From the NCBI GenBank assembly GCA_044356865.1, contig JBIKVN010000100.1, positions 1 through 10,892 on the forward strand: a stretch of DNA of 10,892 bases. Direction: 5' to 3'. The notes under the pieces were generated by a model. The model ran no database searches and was not told where the DNA came from. It saw only the letters and a program-made list of their open reading frames with translations. Position 1 is the stretch's first letter. The number at the start of each line of letters is the position of its first letter. The translations under genes and the position numbers were made by a program. This document shows positions 1-6,554 of this stretch, in pieces. Source of the stretch: JBEIUL01 sp044356865 (lineage in GTDB: Bacteria; Planctomycetota; Phycisphaerae; Phycisphaerales; SM1A02).

Positions 1-63
1 ACCGACCGACGCCTGTTCTCCGCCCGGGTTCGCGCACGGTTTCTCCTGATTCGGGCATCGAGC

Positions 64-68
64 AAGGA
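64..68 (+). promoter_or_regulatory. Ribosome binding site of the RRM gene
   Basis: AAGGA lies nine bases before the ATG at 78 and supports that start. The 63 bases to its left show no clear -35/-10 pair, so the promoter is either weak in consensus or outside the window. Confidence 0.6.
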
Positions 69-77
69 CAGAGCGTC

Positions 78-437
78 ATGAAGCTTTACGTTGGAAACCT
101 TTCGTTCCAGACCACCGAGGACAACCTTCGCGACCTGTTCGCGGCTCACGGCACGGTGACCTCCGCCCAGATCGTGATGGATCGCGAGACCGGCCGCTCG
201 CGCGGCTTCGGCTTCGTCGAGATGCCCGACAAGTCGGCGGCGGACGCGGCCATCGCGGCCTGCCACGGCCAGAGTTTCATGGGTCGTGATCTCACCGTGA
301 ACGAGGCGATTCCGAAGCCGGCCGGCGGCGGCGGCGGTCGGGGTGGCTTCGGTGGCGGCGGCGGCGGCGGTGGCCGCGGCGGCTACGGTGGCGGCGGCGG
401 CGGCGGTGGCGGCGGTGGCCGTCGCGGCGGCTGGTGA
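78..437 (+). CDS. Glycine-rich RRM RNA-binding protein
   Basis: This 119-residue protein is a single RNA recognition motif followed by a low-complexity tail. Seen directly: RNP2 (KLYVGNL, residues 2-8) and RNP1 (RGFGFVEM, 42-49), with the RNA-stacking aromatics Tyr4, Phe44 and Phe46 in place. Residues 83-119 are almost pure glycine broken by RGGF, RGGY and RRGGW. Family knowledge: small RRM proteins with Gly-rich tails are common in cyanobacteria and planctomycetes and resemble plant glycine-rich proteins. They bind single-stranded RNA in the cytoplasm and are often linked to cold or stress responses. The RNA target cannot be read from sequence. The ATG at 78 has AAGGA upstream and starts directly before the first RRM strand. 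The gene looks monocistronic, with a hairpin terminator 40 bases past the stop. The tail is encoded by a GGC/GGT tract prone to slippage. Confidence 0.95.
   Translation: MKLYVGNLSFQTTEDNLRDLFAAHGTVTSAQIVMDRETGRSRGFGFVEMPDKSAADAAIAACHGQSFMGRDLTVNEAIPKPAGGGGGRGGFGGGGGGGGRGGYGGGGGGGGGGGRRGGW
319..431 (+). repeat. GGN-rich low-complexity tract inside the RRM gene
   Basis: Near-continuous GGC and GGT codons encode the polyglycine tail. The tract is interrupted by Arg, Phe and Tyr codons, so it is an imperfect trinucleotide repeat rather than a simple one. It could vary in length between strains by slippage. It also opens long false reading frames of Ala or Pro runs in the other frames. Confidence 0.75.
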
Positions 438-476
438 TTTCCGGCACCGATCACGGACCCCATCATTGATGGATCA

Positions 477-502
477 CGAGGCCCCGCTCCGGCGGGGCCT
501 CG
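477..502 (+). terminator. Intrinsic terminator between convergent genes
   Basis: CGAGGCCCCGC (477-487) and GCGGGGCCTCG (492-502) form a perfect 11-bp stem with a four-base TCCG loop. A short T-rich run (TTCGTTTC) follows on the plus strand. It sits 40 bases after the RRM stop and 18 bases before the end of the convergent kinase gene. The T-run favours use by the RRM gene. The perfect stem could also serve the kinase transcript, although no U-tract follows on that strand. Confidence 0.8.
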
Positions 503-519
503 TTCGTTTCCGACTCGCC

Positions 520-1833
520 TCACTCCGCGGAAACCTGCGGCAGGTAGATGCGGAACTCGCTGCCCTTGCCGAGTTCGCTCGACACGGCGACCTGTCCACC
601 GGCCCCGGTCACGATGCCATAGACCGTCGAGAGGCCGAGACCGGTCCCTCGCTCGATGCTCTTCGTGGTGAAGAAGGGCTCGAACACCCGCTCGCGAACC
701 TCGCTCGACATGCCTTCGCCGCTGTCGCGGACCCGCACGAGCACCCAACGGCCGGGCGGGATCCGGTCGGCGATCGCCGACGGCGACTCCACATCGACCG
801 ACTCGACTTCCATGCGGATCTGCCCGCCGCGCGGCATCGCGTCGCGGGCGTTCACCACGAGGTTGAGCGTCACCTGCTCGAACTGCACCGGGTCGATCCG
901 CACCCGTCCGACGGGCTCGCCGCCGGAGATCTCGAGCCGGATGGTCGCGCCGGCCGCCTGCGCCAGGAGGGGAGCCGAATGCCGCAGCAGCTCGAGCGGC
1001 GAGACGACCTGCGGCTGACCTTCGCGGCGGCGGCTGAAGTCGAGCAGCCGGCGGGTCAACCCGGCCGCCTGCCGAAGGGCCTGATCCACGAGCTGCAGGT
1101 GGTTCGATCGGGTCTCGCTCAGCGGCCCCGCCCGCTCGAGATCGCTCCGGAGCAGATCGACGCCGCCCGAGACCACCATGAGCACGTTGTTGAAGTCATG
1201 GGCGACGCCGCCGGCCATGCGGCCGAGGGCGTCCATCTTCTGCACCTGGCGGAACTGGGCCTCGCGCTCGGTCTGGAGGATGGTCGAGCCGAGCACGAGA
1301 GCCGCGATACGGAGGGCGTTCACCTCGACTTCGGCCCACGACTGCGTGCTTCGGCAGGCGTCGAAGCCCATGAAACCCCACCACCGCGGACCGACGAAGA
1401 TCGGCTGGACCAGCAGCGACCGGATCGACTGCGACTCGAGGAGCGGCCGCTCGGACTCGGGGAACTCGTCGAGGTCGCCGACCACCGGCAATCCGCGTTC
1501 GAGCAGCCGGCCCCAGCGGGAGAAGCCCGCCCCGTGCAACGGCACCTCCTGCAGCTCGGGGTTGTCGATCTGCGGCTTGATGCCCTCGGCGACCCACTCG
1601 AACCGCTGGGCGACCCAACTCTCGTCGCGCTCCCGCCGGGTCAGCTCGAAGACATAGACCCGGTCGACCCGGGTCGCCTCGCCGAGGGTCCGCAACACAC
1701 CAGGAAGCAGCTCCCGCCACGGGGCGGCCTCGGACATCCGTTCGGCGGTGAACGCCACCGCGGCGAGAATCGCGTCGCGGCGGCGCAGCAGCGCGTCGGA
1801 TTGGGTTCCGGCGGGACACCCGGCAAGGTCCAT
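520..1833 (-). CDS. GAF-domain sensor histidine kinase (hybrid-type core)
   Basis: This 437-residue kinase should autophosphorylate on a histidine and pass the phosphate to a response regulator. Domains in order: a GAF-like sensor at about 20-190, then the dimerisation/H-box helix MAGGVAHDFNN with phospho-acceptor His212, then an HATPase_c domain. The ATP-domain motifs are N-box LNLVVNARDAM (near 323-333), G1 DSGEGM (370-375), F-box EPFFTTK (385-391) and G2 GTGLGLSTV (396-404), all intact. The AHDFNN H-box and the RIYLP ending are typical of kinases that often carry or partner a receiver domain, but none is fused here and none lies in the window. There is no signal peptide or membrane segment, so it is probably a cytosolic sensor. 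I chose ATG 1833. An in-frame ATG at 1941 would add 36 low-complexity residues and overrun the divergent promoter region. The stimulus and output are unknown. Confidence 0.9.
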   Translation of the reverse strand: MDLAGCPAGTQSDALLRRRDAILAAVAFTAERMSEAAPWRELLPGVLRTLGEATRVDRVYVFELTRRERDESWVAQRFEWVAEGIKPQIDNPELQEVPLHGAGFSRWGRLLERGLPVVGDLDEFPESERPLLESQSIRSLLVQPIFVGPRWWGFMGFDACRSTQSWAEVEVNALRIAALVLGSTILQTEREAQFRQVQKMDALGRMAGGVAHDFNNVLMVVSGGVDLLRSDLERAGPLSETRSNHLQLVDQALRQAAGLTRRLLDFSRRREGQPQVVSPLELLRHSAPLLAQAAGATIRLEISGGEPVGRVRIDPVQFEQVTLNLVVNARDAMPRGGQIRMEVESVDVESPSAIADRIPPGRWVLVRVRDSGEGMSSEVRERVFEPFFTTKSIERGTGLGLSTVYGIVTGAGGQVAVSSELGKGSEFRIYLPQVSAE

Positions 1834-1839
1834 CGACGA

Positions 1840-1845
1840 AGGATA
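1840..1845 (-). promoter_or_regulatory. Candidate -10 box for a leaderless kinase mRNA
   Basis: Read on the minus strand, TATCCT is followed by exactly six bases and then the ATG at 1833. A hexamer at -12 to -7 would put the A of ATG at +1. No Shine-Dalgarno sequence lies close before this start, which fits leaderless translation. No convincing -35 box is visible at the usual distance. Confidence 0.35.
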
Positions 1846-1897
1846 ACCCCCCTTTGGGGCGGATCCCCTCGCCGCGCGGCGGGCCGTCGGCCCGATC

Positions 1898-1927
1898 TTG
1901 TGACGATCGGTCTCGACCCCGTACCTT
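1898..1927 (+). promoter_or_regulatory. Candidate promoter for the GH-like gene
   Basis: TTGTGA (1898-1903) and TACCTT (1922-1927) are 18 bases apart and resemble a housekeeping sigma promoter. The predicted transcript would start near 1934, just at the GGAGG, giving a very short leader. The real start site may therefore lie elsewhere in the 110-bp divergent gap. Confidence 0.35.
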
Positions 1928-1933
1928 TCCCCC

Positions 1934-1938
1934 GGAGG
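1934..1938 (+). promoter_or_regulatory. Ribosome binding site of the GH-like gene
   Basis: GGAGG lies five bases before ATG 1944. It fixes that start against in-frame upstream codons back to 1854, which would otherwise precede the signal peptide. Confidence 0.8.
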
Positions 1939-1943
1939 CACCC

Positions 1944-3656
1944 ATGTTCCGGCTGCGTCACGCGAAAAGGCTCGCCCTCACCACGCTCCTGCTCGCGGCG
2001 ACCGCCGGCGCCGACCTGCCGAGGCTCGGCTCGAACCTCGAATCGATCAACGACTGGGGCACCAGCCTGCCGTTCCTCGACCTCTTCAAGACGAGCCGCC
2101 CGTGGATCTCGGGCAACTCCGCCACCTGGCAGTGGGACGACGGGCGGCCGCTCGACCTCGACGCCGACGGCTGGGTCCGCTCGCTGCTGCCGAACCAGAT
2201 CGCCCGGACCCTGATGCTGGTCGACGACACCACCCTGCAGGTCGGCGCGGGACGGTGGGTCGTGACCTACCAAGGGACCGGCGACATCGAATACACGAAC
2301 GGCGCGACGCTCGTCTCGAGCTCGCCCGGCCGCGACGTGATCGATATCCAAGCCCGGTCGGGCGGCGGGCTCTTCCTCTACATCTACGCGACGACCCTAG
2401 GAGACCACGTCCGGAACATCCGCATCGTGCCCGAGGCCCACGCCGACGATCCCTCCCCGCCGACCTTCCACCCCGACTTCCTCGCCCGGCTCGGGTCATA
2501 TCGCGTGCTGCGCTTCATGGACTGGGCGAACACGAACGAGACCGATCTCGCCCGCTGGCCCGACCGGCCGGAACCGTCCGACGCCCGCTGGAGCACCGCG
2601 AGGGGCGTCCCCCTCGAAATCATGTGCGATCTCGCGAACGAGACCTGCTCGGAGCCGTGGTTCAACATCCCGCACCTCGCCGACGACGACTACATCCGCG
2701 AGGCCGCAGAGCTCATCCATGCCCGACTCGCTCCCGGATTGCGGGTCTGGGTCGAGCACTCGAACGAGACCTGGAACGGGATCTTCCCGCAGGCCTGGCA
2801 CGTGCAGCAACAGGGCCTCGCGGCGGGCGTGTCGACCAACGCCTGGCAGGCCGGCTGGTTCTGGCACTCGCGGCGCAGCGTGCGGATCTTCGAGATCTTC
2901 TGCGAGGCCTTCGGCGGCGAGCGCGAGCTCGTGCGGGTGATGGGCGGATTCGTGACGGTTCCGTGGGGAAACGAGCAGGCCCTCGAGTTCGAGGACGCCC
3001 ACCTCCACACCGATGTCCTCGCGATCGCGCCCTACTTCGGCCACGAGTGGGGCACCGATCGCCTGGCGGAAACCCGGGCCATGGGCGCGCCGCAACTCGT
3101 CGAGGCGCTGCGGAAGGAATCGATGCCGTGGGCGATCGGATTGGCCGCCCAGAACCGGGCCGTCGCCGACGCCTTCGGCGTGGACCTCGTCGCCTACGAA
3201 GGTGGCCACCACCTGAGCGCCCCGCAGCTGGCCGCGAGCGACCCGGTGCACGGGCTCTTCCACGATGCGGTCCGCAGCGAGGGCATGGCGGCGCTGTACG
3301 CCGAGTACCTCGACGCCTGGCGCGACGCCGGCGGCGGGACCTTCGTGAACTTCTCGCTCTGCGGCCGCTTCACGCAGTGGGGCTGCTGGAGCGTGCTCGA
3401 GTGGATCACGCAACCGTCGACGCCGCGCGAGCAGGCCCTCATCGCGTTCGGGGCGGGCGAGCCGGCGCCCGGCTGCGGCGCGACGCCGTGTCCGGCCGAC
3501 CTCGACGGCGATCGCGCGGTCGGTCCGCTCGACCTCGGGCGGCTGCTCAGCGACTGGGGCGCGGCGAACCTCACCGCCGACCTTGACGGCAACGGCGACA
3601 TCGACGCCGCCGACCTCTTCCTCGTGCTGGCCGCGTGGGGGCCGTGCCCGCAGTGA
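1944..3656 (+). CDS. Exported clan GH-A-like TIM-barrel protein with dockerin-like tail
   Basis: This 570-residue secreted protein is probably a glycoside hydrolase of unknown specificity. Residues 1-23 are a signal peptide (basic start, LALTTLLLAA core, cleavage near AGA). Residues 24-170 look like a beta-rich domain beginning GSNLESINDWGTSLPF. Residues 175-490 look like a TIM barrel. It contains WVEHSNETWN, where Asn274-Glu275 fits the Asn-Glu acid/base signature of clan GH-A, and VAYEGGHH, where Glu419 fits the nucleophile. Residues 511-570 hold two EF-hand/dockerin-like repeats, with ligands Asp519/521/523/530 and Asp546/548, Asn550 and Asp557, plus Cys511, Cys516 and Cys569. This resembles the GC-type dockerin tails of planctomycetes. 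From memory, similar proteins (SRPWISG, PWFNIPH, SNExWN, APYFG motifs) are widespread but poorly characterised, and are annotated as hypothetical or cellulose-binding. The catalytic assignment is inference from motifs only. Confidence 0.88.
   Translation: MFRLRHAKRLALTTLLLAATAGADLPRLGSNLESINDWGTSLPFLDLFKTSRPWISGNSATWQWDDGRPLDLDADGWVRSLLPNQIARTLMLVDDTTLQVGAGRWVVTYQGTGDIEYTNGATLVSSSPGRDVIDIQARSGGGLFLYIYATTLGDHVRNIRIVPEAHADDPSPPTFHPDFLARLGSYRVLRFMDWANTNETDLARWPDRPEPSDARWSTARGVPLEIMCDLANETCSEPWFNIPHLADDDYIREAAELIHARLAPGLRVWVEHSNETWNGIFPQAWHVQQQGLAAGVSTNAWQAGWFWHSRRSVRIFEIFCEAFGGERELVRVMGGFVTVPWGNEQALEFEDAHLHTDVLAIAPYFGHEWGTDRLAETRAMGAPQLVEALRKESMPWAIGLAAQNRAVADAFGVDLVAYEGGHHLSAPQLAASDPVHGLFHDAVRSEGMAALYAEYLDAWRDAGGGTFVNFSLCGRFTQWGCWSVLEWITQPSTPREQALIAFGAGEPAPGCGATPCPADLDGDRAVGPLDLGRLLSDWGAANLTADLDGNGDIDAADLFLVLAAWGPCPQ
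3498..3650 (+). other. Dockerin-like EF-hand repeat pair, GH-like protein
   Basis: Two repeats of the form DLDGD..(DLGRLLSDWG) and DLDGNGDIDAADLFLVLAAWG encode calcium-loop ligands at positions 1, 3, 5 and 12. In cellulosomes such modules bind cohesins. In planctomycetes similar tails are common on exported proteins and are thought to anchor or sort them. No cohesin is in this window. Confidence 0.8.
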
Positions 3657-3657
3657 G

Positions 3658-4284
3658 TCAGCGACGGCGATGGGCGGCGATGCCGGCCAGCGCCAGGGCC
3701 GCCCACGCGCCGGGCGCCGGCACGAACTCGAGCCGGAAGGCCATGTCCTGGGCGCCGCTCCCGAGACCCGAGACGGGAATGGGGACCGTTCCGAACCCGA
3801 AGCCGCCGCCCGGATTGTGGAAGACGGCCTGCCCGCCGTTGACGGTGTCGGACAGTTGCCAGTACCACTGCTGCCCCGACTCGAACGGCCGCACCACCTG
3901 CGCGGCGATCCAATAGGTCCCGGCCTCGAGGAAGGTCCCCCCGAGGTCGAACACCAGGTCGTCGTCGACCTGCACCCCGTGGAAGGTCGCGGCGATCGCC
4001 GACCCGAGATCGGGGCCGACATGGAAACCCACCCGCACATCGAGGTTGGCCGAAGGATCGGCCAGCGCATCGTCGAGGCCGAAGATCCGCAGCGACCCGA
4101 GGGCGATCCGCTCGGTGAGGGTGAAGTCGTCGAGGCAGGCGCAGCTGTAACTCGAGAGGTTGGGGAACTCCTGCGAGGCGATCCCCCCGCCGGGCAGGGG
4201 CGGCTGTTCGAACACGAATCCCGCCGAGGCGGACGAGACCGACGCGAGCGGGACGGAAACGATCGAGACAAGGAAACGGCGCAT
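3658..4284 (-). CDS. Small exported PEP-CTERM-like protein
   Basis: This 208-residue exported protein has no recognised catalytic motif. It has a signal peptide at 1-21 (MRRFLVSIVS..SASAG). The middle is beta-rich and Gly/Asp-rich, with a Cys pair SYSCAC near 46-50 and DDFTL, the style of a structural or adhesive extracellular domain. The tail at 188-208 has the three PEP-CTERM parts: VPAPGAW, a hydrophobic stretch (ALALAGIAA), and basic HRRR. Family knowledge: such tails are processed by an exosortase at the membrane, and the substrates are often tied to exopolysaccharide or floc formation. The motif here is the PAPGA variant seen in planctomycetes, not the canonical PEP. GGAGGG seven bases before ATG 4284 supports the start. 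Its stop is one base from the stop of the convergent GH-like gene, leaving no room for a terminator. Confidence 0.85.
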   Translation of the reverse strand: MRRFLVSIVSVPLASVSSASAGFVFEQPPLPGGGIASQEFPNLSSYSCACLDDFTLTERIALGSLRIFGLDDALADPSANLDVRVGFHVGPDLGSAIAATFHGVQVDDDLVFDLGGTFLEAGTYWIAAQVVRPFESGQQWYWQLSDTVNGGQAVFHNPGGGFGFGTVPIPVSGLGSGAQDMAFRLEFVPAPGAWAALALAGIAAHRRR

Positions 4285-4492
4285 GACTCTTCCCTCCGGA
4301 TTCCCCCTCCGTGCCGACGCGGCCCGAGCGGCGAACGGCGTGACCGTAGCCCCGGGTCGCACGGGCACAGGCCGCGACCGTGGCCGTTCTTGACGATTGG
4401 CTCGGTCTTTCCCCGGGAACCCTCCGCGAAACCGGATTGGCACTACCCTTCGGGTCCGATCGCCGCAATCATCGCCGCCTCGCGAGACTCCC
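4285..4492. promoter_or_regulatory. Divergent intergenic region
   Basis: These 208 bases separate two genes that diverge and must hold both promoters. On the plus side TACCCT at 4444-4449 is a possible -10 box 43 bases before ATG 4493, without a matching -35. On the minus side TACGGT (4348-4343) is a weaker -10 candidate. I see no strong hairpin, repeat or small gene here. Confidence 0.4.
4292..4297 (-). promoter_or_regulatory. Ribosome binding site of the PEP-CTERM gene
   Basis: On the minus strand GGAGGG is followed by seven bases and ATG 4284. It is one of the best Shine-Dalgarno matches in the window. The open frame continues upstream as low-complexity sequence, so this site decides the start. 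Confidence 0.75.
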
Positions 4493-5374
4493 ATGCTCAC
4501 CACGCTCTGCTCCATCCTCATCGCGTTCGTCACCCCCGCCCCGCTCGCCGCCGCGCCGAGCGCCCCGGCCCCCGCCCTCGCCCCGCCCGCGTGGCCGGCC
4601 GACCAGAAGGGGCTGGACGCGCTCGGGACGCGACTCGTCAACGAGTGGATGGGAAAGGTCGTTGCCCGCGACGCCGCGGCGCTGGAGGCCGCGATGCTGC
4701 CCTGCTTCCAGCGGGTGGGCTTCGCCGGGGTGCACGACCGGGCCGGCGAGGTCGCCGCGATCGCGGCCATGGCGGCGAAATCCCCGAAGGTGAGCGACGT
4801 GATCGCGACGCGGTCCGGTGACGCGCTGGTCGTGACCTGCCTGATGACCGTCACCGAATCGCACGGCGGCAAGTCCTTGCCCGCCGAGGAGACCCCGCGG
4901 CTCGGCGTCTGGCTGCCCGACGGCGACGGCTGGAAGCTCGCGGCGTGGGCGACGCTGCTGCAACCGGAGCCGAGACCGGCCCCGGCCGCGCCCGGCTTTG
5001 CGGGCGATGCGACCCTCAACGCCGAGGGCGCCGCCTTCGTGGCGCGGCTTCTCGGGGCGCAACACCGCAAGGAGCTCGACGCCTTCGACGCGATGCTGGA
5101 CGAGCAGCTGCAGGTCGTGAACTTCAAGGGACAGAAGCGCAAGGCCGACATGGCGAAGGGCGCGAAGGCGGCGACCACCGGCGCTCCGACCGTCGCCGAT
5201 GCCCGCGCCACCCGTTGCGGTGATCTCACGATCGTGACCTGCACCCTCTCGATGTCGCAGGAGGTCGGCTGGAGCACCCTGCCGGCCGATCCCGCCCCGT
5301 TCCTGGTCGTCCATCGCGGCACCGGCGACGCGGCGAAGGCGATCGCGATCGCGAACACGAATCGGCCGAAGTGA
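4493..5374 (+). CDS. Exported protein with two tandem NTF2-like domains
   Basis: This 293-residue protein is of unknown function. Residues 1-21 form a signal peptide (LTTLCSILIAFVTPAPLAAA), followed by a Pro/Ala linker to about 37. Residues 41-156 and 176-288 are two related domains. The pairs DVIATRSGDALVVTCLMTV (102-120) and DARATRCGDLTIVTCTLSM (236-254) align closely, as do the SLPAE and TLPAD loops after them, so this is an internal duplication. The alpha+beta pattern, with an N-terminal helix (VNEWMGKVVARDAAALEAAM), resembles the SnoaL/DUF4440 (NTF2-like) superfamily, whose members bind small ligands or act as accessory domains. I see no catalytic residues that would name a reaction. ATG 4493 was chosen because it opens the signal peptide. 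There is no good Shine-Dalgarno. The gene appears to stand alone, with 176 bp before the next gene and no strong terminator. Confidence 0.85.
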   Translation: MLTTLCSILIAFVTPAPLAAAPSAPAPALAPPAWPADQKGLDALGTRLVNEWMGKVVARDAAALEAAMLPCFQRVGFAGVHDRAGEVAAIAAMAAKSPKVSDVIATRSGDALVVTCLMTVTESHGGKSLPAEETPRLGVWLPDGDGWKLAAWATLLQPEPRPAPAAPGFAGDATLNAEGAAFVARLLGAQHRKELDAFDAMLDEQLQVVNFKGQKRKADMAKGAKAATTGAPTVADARATRCGDLTIVTCTLSMSQEVGWSTLPADPAPFLVVHRGTGDAAKAIAIANTNRPK

Positions 5375-5485
5375 GCCGGTCGCGGGTTTCGGGGTGTGCC
5401 TGCCGGCCCGTCGCCGGGTTCGCGACGGTCCTTCCGATGCCGGTAACCTTGCCTGAAGCGTGGTGCGGACGGCGTTTCCGCGAGA

Positions 5486-5498
5486 ATCCCGTTGGGAT
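5486..5498. repeat. Short inverted repeat over a predicted -35 box
   Basis: ATCCC-GTT-GGGAT is a perfect 5-bp palindrome with a three-base centre. Its right arm coincides with the TTGGGA of the predicted promoter for the sulfotransferase-like gene. It could be an operator half-site pair or chance; the arms are short. Confidence 0.3.
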
Positions 5499-5520
5499 CG
5501 CCGGGGGTTTGGGATAGGCT
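5492..5520 (+). promoter_or_regulatory. Candidate promoter of the sulfotransferase-like gene
   Basis: TTGGGA (5492-5497) and TAGGCT (5515-5520) are separated by the ideal 17 bases. Transcription would begin near 5527, giving a 24-base leader to ATG 5551 or a 66-base leader to ATG 5593. A second TAACCT at 5444-5449 lies further upstream. Confidence 0.45.
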
Positions 5521-5550
5521 CGGGCCCCCCGGGGAATCGGGGCCTTGCCG

Positions 5551-6513
5551 ATGACCACCTGCCCAGCCGAACCCCGTCCCTCGATCGGGACCATGCCCGT
5601 GTTCCCCCTGCGACCCGACCAGGCCTATCTCCGCCGCTCGATCGTCCGGAGCCCGATCGACTTCCTTCGCCATCGGATTCGGCGGGTTCGCTTCTCGCGG
5701 CAGCTCGAACGATCGCAGGCTCGCGCCGCGGAACTCGTCTTCGTGTACGCGCACCCCCGGACGGGCAGCCTCTCGATGTCCCAGGCTCTCGGCCGCAGCG
5801 AAGGCGTGGCGACGTTCCATGTCCACAACATCTCGCGGGAACACACCTTCTGGCGTTCCAGCGGCCCGATCGTGGCGGAGGACGGCGTGGTCTGCGGAGC
5901 GACCTCCCGGGCCGAGGCCGCCCGTTCGTGGATGGACCGCGGCCGGATCCGATGCGTGGTTCCGGTCCGCGATCCGGTGGCGGTGAACATCTCGTTCTTC
6001 CTGTATTGGATGAATCGCTGGTGGGCCCCGCGCGAGTGGAGTCGGCTGGATCGGTTCTCCGATGCCGAGTTCGCCCGGCTCTTCCTCGACCGTTATCCGC
6101 ACTTCAGTTCGACCCGATGGATGGATCGCGAGTTCGGGACGGCCACCGGGCTCGCCTTCGGGCCCGACACCTTCGACCGGGAACGGGGTGCGGGGATCCT
6201 CGAGAATGACCGGGTCTCGGCGCTCGTGCTGCGGACCGAACTCCCGGATGCGACCCGGACCCGCGAGGTCGCGGAGTTCCTGCAGCGCCCGATCAGCCCG
6301 ATCCAGACCCACAACTCCAGCGAGCAGGTTCTGAAGGACCGCGCCGATCTCGTCGCCCGTACGCGACGGGTGATCGCGGCGATCCCCGGCTATGTCGACG
6401 CCATCCTGGACACCGAACATGCCGCCCGGTTCTGGACGGCGGACCAGGTCGAGTCGTTCCGGCGGAAATGGCGTGCCGTCGCCGATGGCAGCCCGGGGCG
6501 TCGCGACGGGTAG
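5551..6513 (+). CDS. Sulfotransferase-like protein (capsule-type P-loop family)
   Basis: This 320-residue protein is likely cytoplasmic and PAPS-dependent. A 5'-phosphosulfate-type P-loop is visible as VFVYAHPRTGSLSMSQAL (63-80). A 3'-phosphate-binding stretch follows as PVRDPVAVNISFF (139-151), with Arg140 and Ser148 in the expected places. The C-terminal HAARFWTADQVESFRRKW resembles the end of the 'putative capsular polysaccharide synthesis' family (PF10364, recalled from memory). By family, it may transfer sulfate to a polysaccharide or small acceptor, but no acceptor can be deduced. Start is uncertain: ATG 5551, ATG 5593 (GGGA just upstream, giving 306 residues) or TTG 5545. The conserved core begins near residue 60 in any case. 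There is no signal peptide. The acetyltransferase gene follows after 41 bp on the same strand, so the two are probably co-transcribed. Confidence 0.8.
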   Translation: MTTCPAEPRPSIGTMPVFPLRPDQAYLRRSIVRSPIDFLRHRIRRVRFSRQLERSQARAAELVFVYAHPRTGSLSMSQALGRSEGVATFHVHNISREHTFWRSSGPIVAEDGVVCGATSRAEAARSWMDRGRIRCVVPVRDPVAVNISFFLYWMNRWWAPREWSRLDRFSDAEFARLFLDRYPHFSSTRWMDREFGTATGLAFGPDTFDRERGAGILENDRVSALVLRTELPDATRTREVAEFLQRPISPIQTHNSSEQVLKDRADLVARTRRVIAAIPGYVDAILDTEHAARFWTADQVESFRRKWRAVADGSPGRRDG

Positions 6514-6542
6514 GACGCGGGCGACGCCTTCGTCGCCGCCCC

Positions 6543-6547
6543 GAGGG
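6543..6547 (+). promoter_or_regulatory. Ribosome binding site of the acetyltransferase gene
   Basis: The GAGGGG run around 6543-6548 lies about seven bases before ATG 6555. It supports that start over in-frame upstream codons that encode Arg-rich sequence overlapping the previous gene. Confidence 0.6.
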
Positions 6548-6554
6548 GAATCGC

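Noticed and set aside
319..431. A CRISPR-like or tandem-repeat array
   Set aside because: The periodicity is three bases and in frame with the glycine codons of the RRM protein. There are no spacers.
1834..1941. An N-terminal extension of the kinase to ATG 1941
   Set aside because: The added 36 residues are low-complexity, precede the conserved region, and would fill the divergent promoter gap. ATG 1833 has a well-placed -10 box.
343..2214. A 623-codon plus-strand open frame starting in the polyglycine tract
   Set aside because: It begins with Ala/Val runs read out of frame from GGN codons and is antisense to the kinase, whose domain motifs are all intact.
4438..4452. A sigma-54-like -24/-12 element (TGGCAC...TTCGG)
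   Set aside because: The -24 half fits, but the invariant GC of the -12 half is CG here, and there is no enhancer-binding regulator nearby.
5375..5550. A small RNA or short gene in the 176-bp gap, suggested by a second -10-like TAACCT at 5444
   Set aside because: No stable hairpin with a T-run and no short frame with a ribosome binding site is visible. The GC-rich stems there are short or imperfect.
3658..6420. A 920-codon open frame on the minus strand covering several plus-strand genes
   Set aside because: Only its last 208 residues (the PEP-CTERM protein) look like a protein. The rest is Arg/Pro/Gly-rich antisense of the sulfotransferase-like and NTF2-like genes, as expected in very GC-rich DNA.
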